From JAJEBT01 sp965214975 (GTDB taxonomy: Bacteria; Pseudomonadota; Alphaproteobacteria; MPNO01; UBA830): DNA of 64,000 nucleotides. The position numbers were made by a program, and so were the translations under genes. Position 1 is the first letter of the stretch; the number at the start of each line of letters is the position of its first letter. This document shows, piece by piece, positions 25,092 through 33,594 of this stretch. The stretch lies in contig OZ244055.1 of NCBI GenBank assembly GCA_965214975.1, forward strand, positions 3,410,001 to 3,474,000, given 5' to 3'. Under the pieces are notes generated by a model, which saw only the letters and a program-made list of their open reading frames with translations, was not told the DNA's origin and ran no database searches.

Positions 25092-26201
25092 ATGGAAACC
25101 AGAGCCGCGATCGCCACCGAGGCCGGCAAGCCGCTTGCCGTGCAGACCGTCACCCTGGACGGCCCGAAAGAGGGGGAAGTCCTCGTCGAGATCAAGGCGA
25201 CCGGGGTCTGCCACACCGACGAGTTCACGCTCTCGGGAGCGGATCCCGAAGGTCTTTTTCCGGCCATTCTCGGCCACGAGGGAGCGGGGGTCGTCGTCGA
25301 CGCCGGTCCCGGCGTGACGTCGCTGGCGAAGGGCGACCACGTCATCCCGCTCTACATCCCGGAGTGCCGCCGGTGCAAGTCCTGCCTGTCGGGCAAGACC
25401 AATCTCTGCACGGCGATCCGCGACACCCAGGGGCGGGGCCTGATGCCGGACGGCACCAGCCGGTTCTCGATCGGAGGCGACCGGATCCACCACTACATGG
25501 GCACCTCGACCTTCGCGAACCACACCGTGGTGCCGGAAATCGCGCTCGCGAAGGTGCGCGAGGACGCCCCCTTCGACAAGATCTGCTACATCGGCTGCGG
25601 CGTCACGACCGGCATCGGCGCCGTCATCAACACCGCCGGGGTCGAGCCCGGCGCCAGCGTCGCCGTCTTCGGCCTCGGGGGCATCGGGCTGAACGTCATC
25701 CAGGGCGCCCGCATGGCCGGCGCCGGGACGATCGTCGGCATCGACGTCAACCCCGCCAAGAAGGAACTCGCCGAGCGGTTCGGGATGACGCATTTCGTGA
25801 ACCCGAAGGACGTCGACGGCGATCTCGTCGCCGAGCTGGTGAATCTGACGGATGGCGGAGCCGACTACTCGTTCGAGTGCATCGGCAACGTCGAGACCAT
25901 GCGCCAGGCCCTGGAATGCTGCCACCGGGGCTGGGGCGTCAGCGTGATCATCGGGGTCGCCGGCGCGGGGCAGGAGATCTCCACGCGCCCGTTCCAGCTC
26001 GTCACCGGACGGGTGTGGAAGGGAACCGCCTTCGGAGGGGCCCGGAGCCGCCGCGACGTGCCGAAGATCGTCGACTGGTACATGGACGGCAGGATCGAGA
26101 TCGATCCGATGATCACCCACACCATGGAACTCGACCGGATCAACGAGGCGTTCGATCTGATGCATGCGGGCGAGTCGGTCCGCAGCGTCGTCACGTTCTG
26201 A
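25092..26201 (+). CDS. frmA: S-(hydroxymethyl)glutathione dehydrogenase / class III alcohol dehydrogenase
   Basis: A 369-residue zinc alcohol dehydrogenase of class III. Catalytic zinc ligands appear in GVCHTDEFTLSG and GHEGAGVV, structural zinc cysteines in PECRRCKSCLSGKTNLC, and the NAD-binding GLGGIGL near 195. GRGLMPDGTSRFS and KGTAFGGARSR are typical of glutathione-dependent formaldehyde dehydrogenase. It oxidises S-hydroxymethylglutathione to S-formylglutathione. The gene directly precedes a Rieske monooxygenase-type gene; O-demethylating Rieske enzymes release formaldehyde, which would explain the pairing. No S-formylglutathione hydrolase is adjacent. Confidence 0.93.
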   Translation: METRAAIATEAGKPLAVQTVTLDGPKEGEVLVEIKATGVCHTDEFTLSGADPEGLFPAILGHEGAGVVVDAGPGVTSLAKGDHVIPLYIPECRRCKSCLSGKTNLCTAIRDTQGRGLMPDGTSRFSIGGDRIHHYMGTSTFANHTVVPEIALAKVREDAPFDKICYIGCGVTTGIGAVINTAGVEPGASVAVFGLGGIGLNVIQGARMAGAGTIVGIDVNPAKKELAERFGMTHFVNPKDVDGDLVAELVNLTDGGADYSFECIGNVETMRQALECCHRGWGVSVIIGVAGAGQEISTRPFQLVTGRVWKGTAFGGARSRRDVPKIVDWYMDGRIEIDPMITHTMELDRINEAFDLMHAGESVRSVVTF

Positions 26202-26226
26202 GTTCCGCGACCGGGTCGGCGGCATC

Positions 26227-27528
26227 TTGCTGAGCAGGGAACAGAACGAGCTCGTCACGCGGACCGGACCCGGCACCGGCTGCGGACGCCTGATGCGGCG
26301 GTACTGGCAGCCCGCCGCGCTGGCCGAGGAGCTCGAGGGCGAGCGGCCGGTCCGTGCCGTGCGGCTTCTCGGCGAGGATCTCGTCCTGTACCGCGGCGAC
26401 GGCGGCGGCTACGGGCTGGTCGGCCGCAACTGCCCGCACCGGGGCGCCGATCTTCTCTACGGGCGTCTCGAGGACGGCGGCCTTCGCTGCAGTTTTCACG
26501 GGTGGCTGTTCGATGCCGGGGGACGGTGCCTCGAGCAGCCGGCCGAGCCGGAGGGAAGCGGGTTCCACGCGAAGATCCGTCACGCGGCCTATCCGTGCGT
26601 CGAGCGCAACGGCATCGTCTTCGCCTACATGGGCGGCGGGGAGCCTCCGCCCTTTCCCGCCTTCGACTGCTTCGCGGCGCCCGGCGAGTTCGCCTTCGCC
26701 TTCAAGGGGTTTCTGGAGTGCAACTGGCTGCAGGCGCTGGAAGTGGGGATCGACCCCGCGCACGCCTCGTTCCTTCACCGGTTCTTCGAGGACGACGATC
26801 CCGGCGAGGGCTACGGCCAGCAGTTCCGCGACAGCACCAAAAACGTCCCGGTGACCCGGCTTCTGCGCGAGTTCCCGCGACCCGAGATCCGCGTCGACGA
26901 CACCGAGTACGGCCTGCGGCTGACCACGCTCCGCAGGATCGGCGGGAAGCGGATGCATGTCCGCGTGACCAACCAGGTGTTCCCGAACGCGATCGTGATC
27001 CCGATGTCCGGGGACATCAACATCACGCAGTGGCACGTGCCGATCGACGACGTCTCCTGCTGGTGGTACGCGATCTTCTCGGCTTTCGGCGAGAAGGTCG
27101 ACAAGAAGCGCATGCGCGACCAGAGGCTGGAACTCTACACGCTCCCCGACTACCGGCCGCGGCTGAACCGGGAAAACGGCTACGGCTTCGACCCCCGCGA
27201 GCAGCGGGAGGCCACCTACACGGGGATGGGGCGCGACATCAACGTTCACGACCAGTGGGCCGTGGAGTCGCCCGGCCCGATCGTCGACCGCAGCGCCGAG
27301 CATCTCGGCGCCTCGGACAAGGGCATCATCGCCTGCCGCCGCAAGCTGCTCGAGGCGATCCGCGGCCTCGCGGACGGCGCTGCGCCGCCCATGACGACAG
27401 GAGGCGTCGACGGTCTCTCCGGGCCGGCGGCCATCGACACCATCGCCGATGCCGGCGACTGGGAATCCGGCTGGCGCCAGACCGAGGCTGCGCGGCGCGA
27501 GCTTTCGGTCTGGGCCCGGGATGCGTGA
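26227..27528 (+). CDS. Rieske oxygenase of the phthalate 4,5-dioxygenase/aryl O-demethylase type
   Basis: A 433-residue oxygenase. The N-terminal LSREQNELVTRTGPGT is the conserved start of this subfamily and argues for the TTG at 26227, although SD support is weak. The Rieske site is NCPHRGADL and CSFHGWLFD; the iron site is in ALEVGIDPAHASFLHRFF (Asp/His-His). WHVPIDDVSCWWY is also typical. Members hydroxylate or O-/N-demethylate aromatic acids as homo-oligomers with a separate reductase, which is not present here. It begins 25 bp after the formaldehyde dehydrogenase stop, so they are probably co-transcribed; this suggests a demethylation reaction (inference). Confidence 0.88.
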   Translation: MLSREQNELVTRTGPGTGCGRLMRRYWQPAALAEELEGERPVRAVRLLGEDLVLYRGDGGGYGLVGRNCPHRGADLLYGRLEDGGLRCSFHGWLFDAGGRCLEQPAEPEGSGFHAKIRHAAYPCVERNGIVFAYMGGGEPPPFPAFDCFAAPGEFAFAFKGFLECNWLQALEVGIDPAHASFLHRFFEDDDPGEGYGQQFRDSTKNVPVTRLLREFPRPEIRVDDTEYGLRLTTLRRIGGKRMHVRVTNQVFPNAIVIPMSGDINITQWHVPIDDVSCWWYAIFSAFGEKVDKKRMRDQRLELYTLPDYRPRLNRENGYGFDPREQREATYTGMGRDINVHDQWAVESPGPIVDRSAEHLGASDKGIIACRRKLLEAIRGLADGAAPPMTTGGVDGLSGPAAIDTIADAGDWESGWRQTEAARRELSVWARDA

Positions 27529-28334
27529 GGAACGGCTGTCGGGGCGTCCGGGGATTCCTGCGCCTTCCCGCCGCGCCCCATGGGGAAGAGGGCCGCGTGC
27601 CGGCCGAACGGGCGGTTTTCCGTGAGGGGAGCGCCGTGATTCCCGGCGGCGCCATCCCGCCGCCGCCGTCGACGTCGCGGTCCGGCGGGACAGGGCCTCC
27701 GGCATCCGTTCCGGGCCGTCCCGCGACGGAGGACCGGACTTGCGCCCGTTCCGGCGTTCCGCCCTTGATCCTGCCGGACTCGCCGATGCCCTCCGCCACG
27801 GTCGGAAGGCGGGCTTCGTTCCGCGGACCGAGGCCCGGACCTTCCACCCTTTCCGGTGGGCGGCCCGGTTTCCGCGAAACCCGGGCGAGCGGGCGGATCG
27901 GGACGTCGTCGTTCCGGCCGGGCGTCGGCCGGCCTTTCGCGTTCCGGGTGCGCATTTGACCTCCGCCTGAGGCGCGGACGGAACGGGGTCGGTCTTCGCG
28001 CGGTCGGGGAGGGATTCCGCTCCGCGTGCGGGGAACGGTCCCGTCGGTCCCTGCAGGGCGGCCGGCCCGAAAGCCGGAGCGGACGAAGGGGGGAGGCGGC
28101 CCGGCGCGGGGGAGCGGACGCCGGGCCGCGGCGTCCGGATGATTCGGCGTTTCGCTTCCGCTATGTTCCGGAAGTCGACCATGTGCGGCCACGGCTCGAT
28201 GCTTTGCCCCGTCGCGATCGATCGCCCCGGATTCCGCCCCCCTGGAGACCGAACGGAATGGCAGGATCTCTCGACGGGCGGAGCGGCGGCGGCGCAGGCG
28301 GACGGCGCGGCCGTCCCGTTCGGGCGTTGCCGCG
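27529..28334. other. 806-bp gap without a recognisable gene
   Basis: Both strands contain open frames here, but their translations are Arg/Pro/Gly-rich, lack known motifs and look like products of high GC rather than genes. The segment may hold the promoter of the ligase at 28335. A decayed gene cannot be excluded. Confidence 0.5.
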
Positions 28335-29795
28335 GTGAGCGTCGGCACCTCGGGCCGCACGGATTTCGTCGAGCGGCACGGACTCCGGAGCGACGAGGAT
28401 CGCCGGCGGTGCCGCACGGTTCTCGACCGGATCGACCGCGACAAGCTCGAGGTCGTGCGCCTGTCGTTCGCCGACCAGCACGGAATCCTGCGCGGCAAGA
28501 CGCTGGTCGCCGGCGAGATCCGCGGCGCCATGGCCAACGGCTGCACCATGACCACCACGCTGCTCGCCAAGGACACCTCGCACAGGACGGTCTACCCCGT
28601 CTTCGCGTCGGGCGGCGGGTTCGGCATGAAGGAGATGACCGGCGGCGCCGATTTCGTCATGGTTCCCGACCCGGGAACCTTCAGGGTTCTGCCGTGGGCG
28701 CCGCGCACCGGGTGGATGCTGTGCGACATCCACTTCCCGGACGGCGCGCCGGTGCCGTTCTCCACGAGGGCGGTCTGCCGGGACGCCGTCGCCCGGCTCG
28801 CGGAACGGGGGTACGACCACATGGTCGGCCTCGAGGTCGAGTTCCATCTGTTCTCGCTCGAGGATCCGAAACTCGCGCCCGGGGACGCGACCCAGCCCGG
28901 CGCGCCGCCCGAGGTGAGGCTGCTCTCCCAGGGCTTCCAGTACCTGACCGAACAGCGCGCCGACGAGCTGGATCCCGCGCTCGAGATCATCCGCCGCAGC
29001 CTGCTCGAGCTCGGCCTCCCGCTGCGGACCCTCGAGGTCGAGTTCGGTCCGAGCCAGGTCGAGGCGACGCTGAGCCCGGCGCCCGGGCTCGAGGCGGCGG
29101 ATCTCATGACGCTGTTCAGGAGCGCGGTCAAGCAGACCGCGCGCCGCCACGGGCTGCACGCGACCTTCATGTGCCGCCCGCATCTGCCGAACCTGTTTTC
29201 CAGCGGCTGGCATCTGCACCAGTCGCTCGTCGACCTCGGGACCGGCGCGAACGCCTTCACGCCGGCCCCCGGGGACGGCCCGCTCTCTCCGGCGGGCATG
29301 GCGTTCGTCGCCGGCCTGCTGCGCCACGCCCGCGCCGCCTCCGTGTTCACCACGCCGACGGTCAACGGCTACAAGCGGTTCCGGCCGATGTCCCTCGCCC
29401 CCGACCGCGCCGCATGGTCGGAGGACAACCGCGGGGCGATGATCCGGATGCTCGCGGCGCCGGGCGATCCGGCCTCGCGGATCGAGAACCGGGTCGGCGA
29501 GCCGGCCGCCAACCCCTATCTCTACGTCGCGTCGCAGATCCATTCGGGCCTCGACGGCCTTTCGGCGGGGGAACTCCCCGATGCCGGGACCGACACGCCC
29601 TACGAGGCCGATGCCGAGAGGCTGCCCGCGAGCCTGATGGAGGCGGTCTCGGCGCTGCGCGGAAGCGCGATGTTCCGCGAGGCGATGGGGGAGCGGTTCG
29701 TCGACTACGTGGTCGCCGTCAAGGAGGCGGAGATCTCCCGGTTCCTCTCGACCGTCACCGACTGGGAGCATCGTGAGTATTTCTGGCTGTTCTGA
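28335..29795 (+). CDS. glutamine-synthetase-family gamma-glutamyl ligase
   Basis: A 486-residue glutamine-synthetase-fold protein. The beta-grasp domain is ADQHGILRGKTL; the catalytic barrel has GLEVEFHLF (metal glutamate, about residue 170), LEVEFGPSQVEATL, the HLHQSL loop with its ATP/metal His, NGYKRFRP and RIENRVGEPAANPYLY. It lacks the exact signatures of housekeeping GlnA and resembles the GlnT/PuuA-like ligases that join glutamate to amines. In aniline degraders a related protein makes gamma-glutamylanilide for a Rieske dioxygenase; such a system is conceivable here. The GTG start at 28335 has no clear Shine-Dalgarno sequence, so the N-terminus is uncertain. Confidence 0.85.
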   Translation: MSVGTSGRTDFVERHGLRSDEDRRRCRTVLDRIDRDKLEVVRLSFADQHGILRGKTLVAGEIRGAMANGCTMTTTLLAKDTSHRTVYPVFASGGGFGMKEMTGGADFVMVPDPGTFRVLPWAPRTGWMLCDIHFPDGAPVPFSTRAVCRDAVARLAERGYDHMVGLEVEFHLFSLEDPKLAPGDATQPGAPPEVRLLSQGFQYLTEQRADELDPALEIIRRSLLELGLPLRTLEVEFGPSQVEATLSPAPGLEAADLMTLFRSAVKQTARRHGLHATFMCRPHLPNLFSSGWHLHQSLVDLGTGANAFTPAPGDGPLSPAGMAFVAGLLRHARAASVFTTPTVNGYKRFRPMSLAPDRAAWSEDNRGAMIRMLAAPGDPASRIENRVGEPAANPYLYVASQIHSGLDGLSAGELPDAGTDTPYEADAERLPASLMEAVSALRGSAMFREAMGERFVDYVVAVKEAEISRFLSTVTDWEHREYFWLF

Positions 29796-29849
29796 CGGCG
29801 TCGCCCGCCGGGCCGCGCGCCCGGACCCCGGTTCCGAAGCGGCCTGAAC

Positions 29850-31103
29850 ATGGCCTCCCGCTCGTGGCTCGGCGGCGTCGCGGTCGCGATGGCGAACCGC
29901 AACTACCGCATCTTCACCATCGGCGCGATCCCCTCTCTCATCGGCACCTGGGTGCAGCGCATGGCCGTGGGCTGGCTTGCCTGGGAGCTCACCGAGTCGG
30001 GCACCTGGCTGGGACTCGTGGCGTTCGCCGATCTCGCGCCCACGGTCGTCGTGGCGCCGATCGCGGGCGCCTTCGCCGACCGCGTCAGCCGGCTGAAGAT
30101 GGTGCGTTTCGTGCAGTACGCCAGCACGGTCCAGGCCGGGGCGCTCGCGTTCTTCACGCTGAGCGGGCTGATCACGGTCGAGATCCTGTTCGCGCTTGCC
30201 CTGGTGCAGGGGTCGATCCAGGGCATCCACCAGCCCTTCCGCCAGTCGCTGATCGGGACCATCGTCGACCGCAACGAGATCACGGCCGCCATCGGCATCA
30301 ACTCGACGATCTGGAACAGCTCCCGGCTGATCGGCCCGGCGATCAGCGCGGCGATCATTCTCCATTTCGGGGTGGGGTTCACGTTCCTGGTGAACTCCCT
30401 GAGCTACGTGCCGCTGATCGTCGGCCTGCACATGATGCGCGTTTCCCAGCGCCTGTCCCCGACGAAGTCCCTCTCCAGCGTCCCGGCCGAGATCATGGAA
30501 GGCGTCCGCCACGTCGTGAACCACCGCATGATGGGGCCCCTGATCCTGCTGCTGTTCGCGTTCTCCTTTTTCGGGCGCGCCACCGCGGAACTGCTGCCCG
30601 GATTCGCGGGGGCGGTGTTCGACCGGGGCGCCGAGGGCCTCGCCGTGCTCACCGCCGGAGCGGGGTTCGGATCGCTGCTCTCCGGCATCTGGCTGTCGCG
30701 GCGGGGCCGCCTCTCCGGTCTCGGCGACATTCTCGTGGCCGTTCTCGCGCTGATCGCCGTCTTCCAGCTCGGCTTCGTCGCGACCGACCGTTTCGCGGTC
30801 GCGGCGGTCGTCTTCGTCGGGTGGGGGTTCCTGCTCAACGCCGCGGGAATCACCGTCCAGTCGCTGATCCAGGCGGACGTGCCGGATTCGATCCGCGGCC
30901 GGGTGGTCAGCCTCTACGGCATATTCTGGCTCGGGACGCCCTCGATCGGCGCGTTCGTGATGGGCGTGGCCGCGGACTTCGTCGGCTTCCGCCTGCCGGT
31001 CGCCTTCGGCGCCTGCGTCATTCTGCTGGCGTTCTGCTGGGGCCTCACCCTGCGCCGGCGGTTCCGCGGGGAGATCCGGCGCATGGTCGAGCGAGGGGTC
31101 TGA
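29850..31103 (+). CDS. MFS transporter, EntS/MFS_3-type exporter
   Basis: A 417-residue major facilitator of the MFS_3 branch (enterobactin exporter-like). It begins with NRNYRIFTIGAIPSLIGTWVQ and shows GAFADRVSRLKMVRF as the motif-A loop. About twelve hydrophobic helices are visible, and the second half repeats the topology (GILLSGIW-like region, then WGFLLNAAGITVQSLIQ). The substrate is unknown. It follows the gamma-glutamyl ligase by about 54 bp in the same direction and may be co-expressed. Confidence 0.85.
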   Translation: MASRSWLGGVAVAMANRNYRIFTIGAIPSLIGTWVQRMAVGWLAWELTESGTWLGLVAFADLAPTVVVAPIAGAFADRVSRLKMVRFVQYASTVQAGALAFFTLSGLITVEILFALALVQGSIQGIHQPFRQSLIGTIVDRNEITAAIGINSTIWNSSRLIGPAISAAIILHFGVGFTFLVNSLSYVPLIVGLHMMRVSQRLSPTKSLSSVPAEIMEGVRHVVNHRMMGPLILLLFAFSFFGRATAELLPGFAGAVFDRGAEGLAVLTAGAGFGSLLSGIWLSRRGRLSGLGDILVAVLALIAVFQLGFVATDRFAVAAVVFVGWGFLLNAAGITVQSLIQADVPDSIRGRVVSLYGIFWLGTPSIGAFVMGVAADFVGFRLPVAFGACVILLAFCWGLTLRRRFRGEIRRMVERGV

Positions 31104-31115
31104 CGCGCCGGCCCT

Positions 31116-32261
31116 CTATCCGCCGCTCAGGTTCGACGGGCGGCCTTCGGCGCCGATCGGAACCTCGCCGTGCTCGGCGACGTCGGAGCGGAGACGCCGC
31201 CACTCGTCCTCGTGGGCCGAGCCGTGTCCGCGGAATCTCGGCATGACATAGCGGGCGAACAGCTCCAGCGACCGCCTGGTCCTGTCCGCCGACGCCCATT
31301 CGTGGGCGGTCAGCATCACTCCGCCGAACGGGCCGTTTTCGGCGATCTTGTCCTCGATCCAGCGGACGGCGTCGTCGGGGGTTCCGATGCACCAGTCGCG
31401 CCGGTCGGCGCAGGACTGCGGGGTGAACTCGGAAACCGGCTGGCCGGGATAGGCCTCGTACAGCGGCTTGAGGCCGACGGAGGCGAAGTATTCGGTCTCG
31501 CGGAGAATGCCCGCTTCGGCGTCCTTCCACGCCTCGTCCCGGGTCTCGGCGAGGTGGAACGAGGTCACGAGGCTCCAGCGGCCGCGGTCCGCCTTGCGGC
31601 CGTGGCGTTCGCAGGCGTCCTCGAAGTTCCGCCAGAGCCCGGAGAAGCTGCCGCCGCCCGGCCGGTTCCGTCCGCACGGCGTCCACAGCTCCATGTCGTG
31701 CCGGGCCGCGAGATCGAGGTTCCCCGGGCTGCCGCTCGTCGGCAGCGCCAGCGGCAGCCGCGGCCGCTGGTACGACCGCAGCTGGAGGCGCATGCCCTCG
31801 AACCGCCAGAACTCTCCGTCGTGGTCGAAGGGTTCCTCCGACTCGAGCAGCCGCACGATGACGTCCGCCGCCTCGTTCAGCATCGGGTAGAGCCGGTCGT
31901 TGCCCAAGCGGAACAGCTTCTTGTCGGTCGCGAGATTGCTCGGGCCGATGCCGAGCACCGCCCGGCCCCGGGTCAGATGGTCGAGAAACGCGATGCGCTC
32001 GGCCACGTGGAACGGATGGTGGAACGGCAGGTTGATCACCGAGGTGCCGAGCCGGATGCGGCCGGTTCGCGCGGCCGCCATCGCGAGCGCCATCTCGGGC
32101 GCCGGCATGGTCTCCCACCCGCCGGAGTGGTGTTCGCCGATGAAGAAGCCGTCGTAGTCGAGTTCCTCGGCGCGGGAGATCAGGTCGATGTCGCGGTGGA
32201 ACGCCAGTGTCGGATTCTCCGACGGGTGATGCACCGGCATCATGAAGAACGAGAATCTCAT
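31116..32261 (-). CDS. luciferase-like (LLM class) flavin-dependent monooxygenase
   Basis: A 381-residue bacterial-luciferase-fold protein. It starts MRFSFFMMPVHHP and carries FFIGEHHSGGWE (about 38-49), GTSVINLPFHHPFHVAERIAFLDHLTRGR and GIGPS, the standard flavin-site segments. LLM enzymes use FMNH2 (or F420) to oxidise or cleave small organic substrates and need a reductase partner. It lies 35 bp after the double-VOC gene at 32297 and so is in the same leftward unit, with the GMC oxidoreductase upstream. That combination suggests degradation of an aromatic or terpenoid compound. Confidence 0.85.
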   Translation of the reverse strand: MRFSFFMMPVHHPSENPTLAFHRDIDLISRAEELDYDGFFIGEHHSGGWETMPAPEMALAMAAARTGRIRLGTSVINLPFHHPFHVAERIAFLDHLTRGRAVLGIGPSNLATDKKLFRLGNDRLYPMLNEAADVIVRLLESEEPFDHDGEFWRFEGMRLQLRSYQRPRLPLALPTSGSPGNLDLAARHDMELWTPCGRNRPGGGSFSGLWRNFEDACERHGRKADRGRWSLVTSFHLAETRDEAWKDAEAGILRETEYFASVGLKPLYEAYPGQPVSEFTPQSCADRRDWCIGTPDDAVRWIEDKIAENGPFGGVMLTAHEWASADRTRRSLELFARYVMPRFRGHGSAHEDEWRRLRSDVAEHGEVPIGAEGRPSNLSGG

Positions 32262-32296
32262 GCCGTTGCCGCGGCCGCCGCCAGAGGCGGGCGCGC

Positions 32297-33526
32297 CTAT
32301 CCCCAGGGCCCCATGAACTGCTCGCCGGCGAAGCTGTCGGACATCGGCTCGAGCGTCTCCGGCCAGTCGTCGTTGTCCACCCGCCGCCGCCGGTCGACGG
32401 GTCGTGGTCGGCCGTCCCAGCCGATCTGCTCCATGTAGTAGTGGAGCTGGAGAGCGTGGCCGTCGGGGTCGACGGCGAAGGCGGAGTAGTCGATGCCCGG
32501 CGAGAGTTCCGGCGGCAGGCGGCGGATCTCGACGCCGTTCTCTTCGAGGAACGCGACCGCGGCACGCAGCTGCGCGTAGTCGTTGACCCGGACGCCGAAG
32601 GAGAGACAGGACGACCAGTCGGTCAGCCCCAGTTCGGCCCTGAGTTCCAGCGGGTAGAGCGCGAGCGCGTGGTGTTCGGTCCCGCAGCGCAGGAAGTGGC
32701 AGTCCCGGCCGTTCCAGCGAACGGTCTCGGTGAGCCTGAGGCCCATGCGGTCGCGGTAGAAGGCGAGCGCTTCGCCAGGCCGTTCGAAGAACAGGCGCAC
32801 CGGGCCGATGCCGACGATCTTGAACGGGCGCGGCAGCATGACGCCGCCGACGTCGTGGCCGGCCGGCCCGGGTTCGAGCGAGCAGGTGCCGGACGACAGG
32901 TCGACCTGGCGCCTGCGCGCGTTCTCGATCTCCTCCGCCTCGCGCATGTAGGGGATTTCGGGGGCCTCCGAGAAATCCCGGTCGAAGATCTCGCGCGGCT
33001 TGGACAGCCCGTCCCAGCCGATCTGCTCGATGCCGTAGAACAGCTCGTTGACGTGGCCCTCGGGGTCGGTCGGATAGACGTGCCAGTTCGATCCCGGCAC
33101 GTCCCGGCCGGTGCGCTGGTAGCGCACGCCGTTGCCGGTGAACCAGTCGGTGGCCTCGCGCACCTCGCGCAGGCTGCCGACCTGCCACGTGATCTGGTTG
33201 ATGGTGACGCCGTCGACCATCCGGTTGTCGTAGTCGATGGCCTTGCGGATCCGGTAGGGAAACAGCACGAAGGCGTGATGGTCCGTGCCGTGGCGCATGA
33301 AGTACCCGCGGGTGTCGCCGAGGCCCTCGATGTCCCTGGGGTCGCGGGCGCGCGGCGCCATGTCGAGCTCGTCGGTGACCCGGAATCCGAGGAGATCGCG
33401 GTAGAAGCGGAGGGATCTCTCCATGTCGCGGGCGTAGAACCCGAAATGCCCGAGCCGACGGATCCGGAACGGCCGCTCCAGCCGGAGCCCGCCGACATTG
33501 AAGCCGTTTTCCGCAGCGTCCGTCAT
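32297..33526 (-). CDS. two-domain VOC (extradiol-dioxygenase-like) protein
   Basis: A 409-residue protein made of two vicinal-oxygen-chelate modules. Module 1 begins LGHFGFYARDMERSLRFYRDLLGF (about residues 25-48) and has a histidine pair (DHHAFVLF); module 2 begins GPVRLFFERPGEALAFYRDRMGL (about 240) with HHALALYP. Each module ends in the same sequence, EQIGWDG (in YGIEQIGWDG and YYMEQIGWDG), a sign of internal duplication. Metal ligands of the His-His-Glu type can be placed in both halves. It may be a ring-cleavage dioxygenase or a related isomerase. ATG 33526 has GGAGG upstream. Confidence 0.8.
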   Translation of the reverse strand: MTDAAENGFNVGGLRLERPFRIRRLGHFGFYARDMERSLRFYRDLLGFRVTDELDMAPRARDPRDIEGLGDTRGYFMRHGTDHHAFVLFPYRIRKAIDYDNRMVDGVTINQITWQVGSLREVREATDWFTGNGVRYQRTGRDVPGSNWHVYPTDPEGHVNELFYGIEQIGWDGLSKPREIFDRDFSEAPEIPYMREAEEIENARRRQVDLSSGTCSLEPGPAGHDVGGVMLPRPFKIVGIGPVRLFFERPGEALAFYRDRMGLRLTETVRWNGRDCHFLRCGTEHHALALYPLELRAELGLTDWSSCLSFGVRVNDYAQLRAAVAFLEENGVEIRRLPPELSPGIDYSAFAVDPDGHALQLHYYMEQIGWDGRPRPVDRRRRVDNDDWPETLEPMSDSFAGEQFMGPWG

Positions 33527-33594
33527 TCCGGTTCCTCCCATCCTGGACGATGGCCGAGCCTACAGGAAACCCGCCGCCCGGTCGTCGCCCCCGC

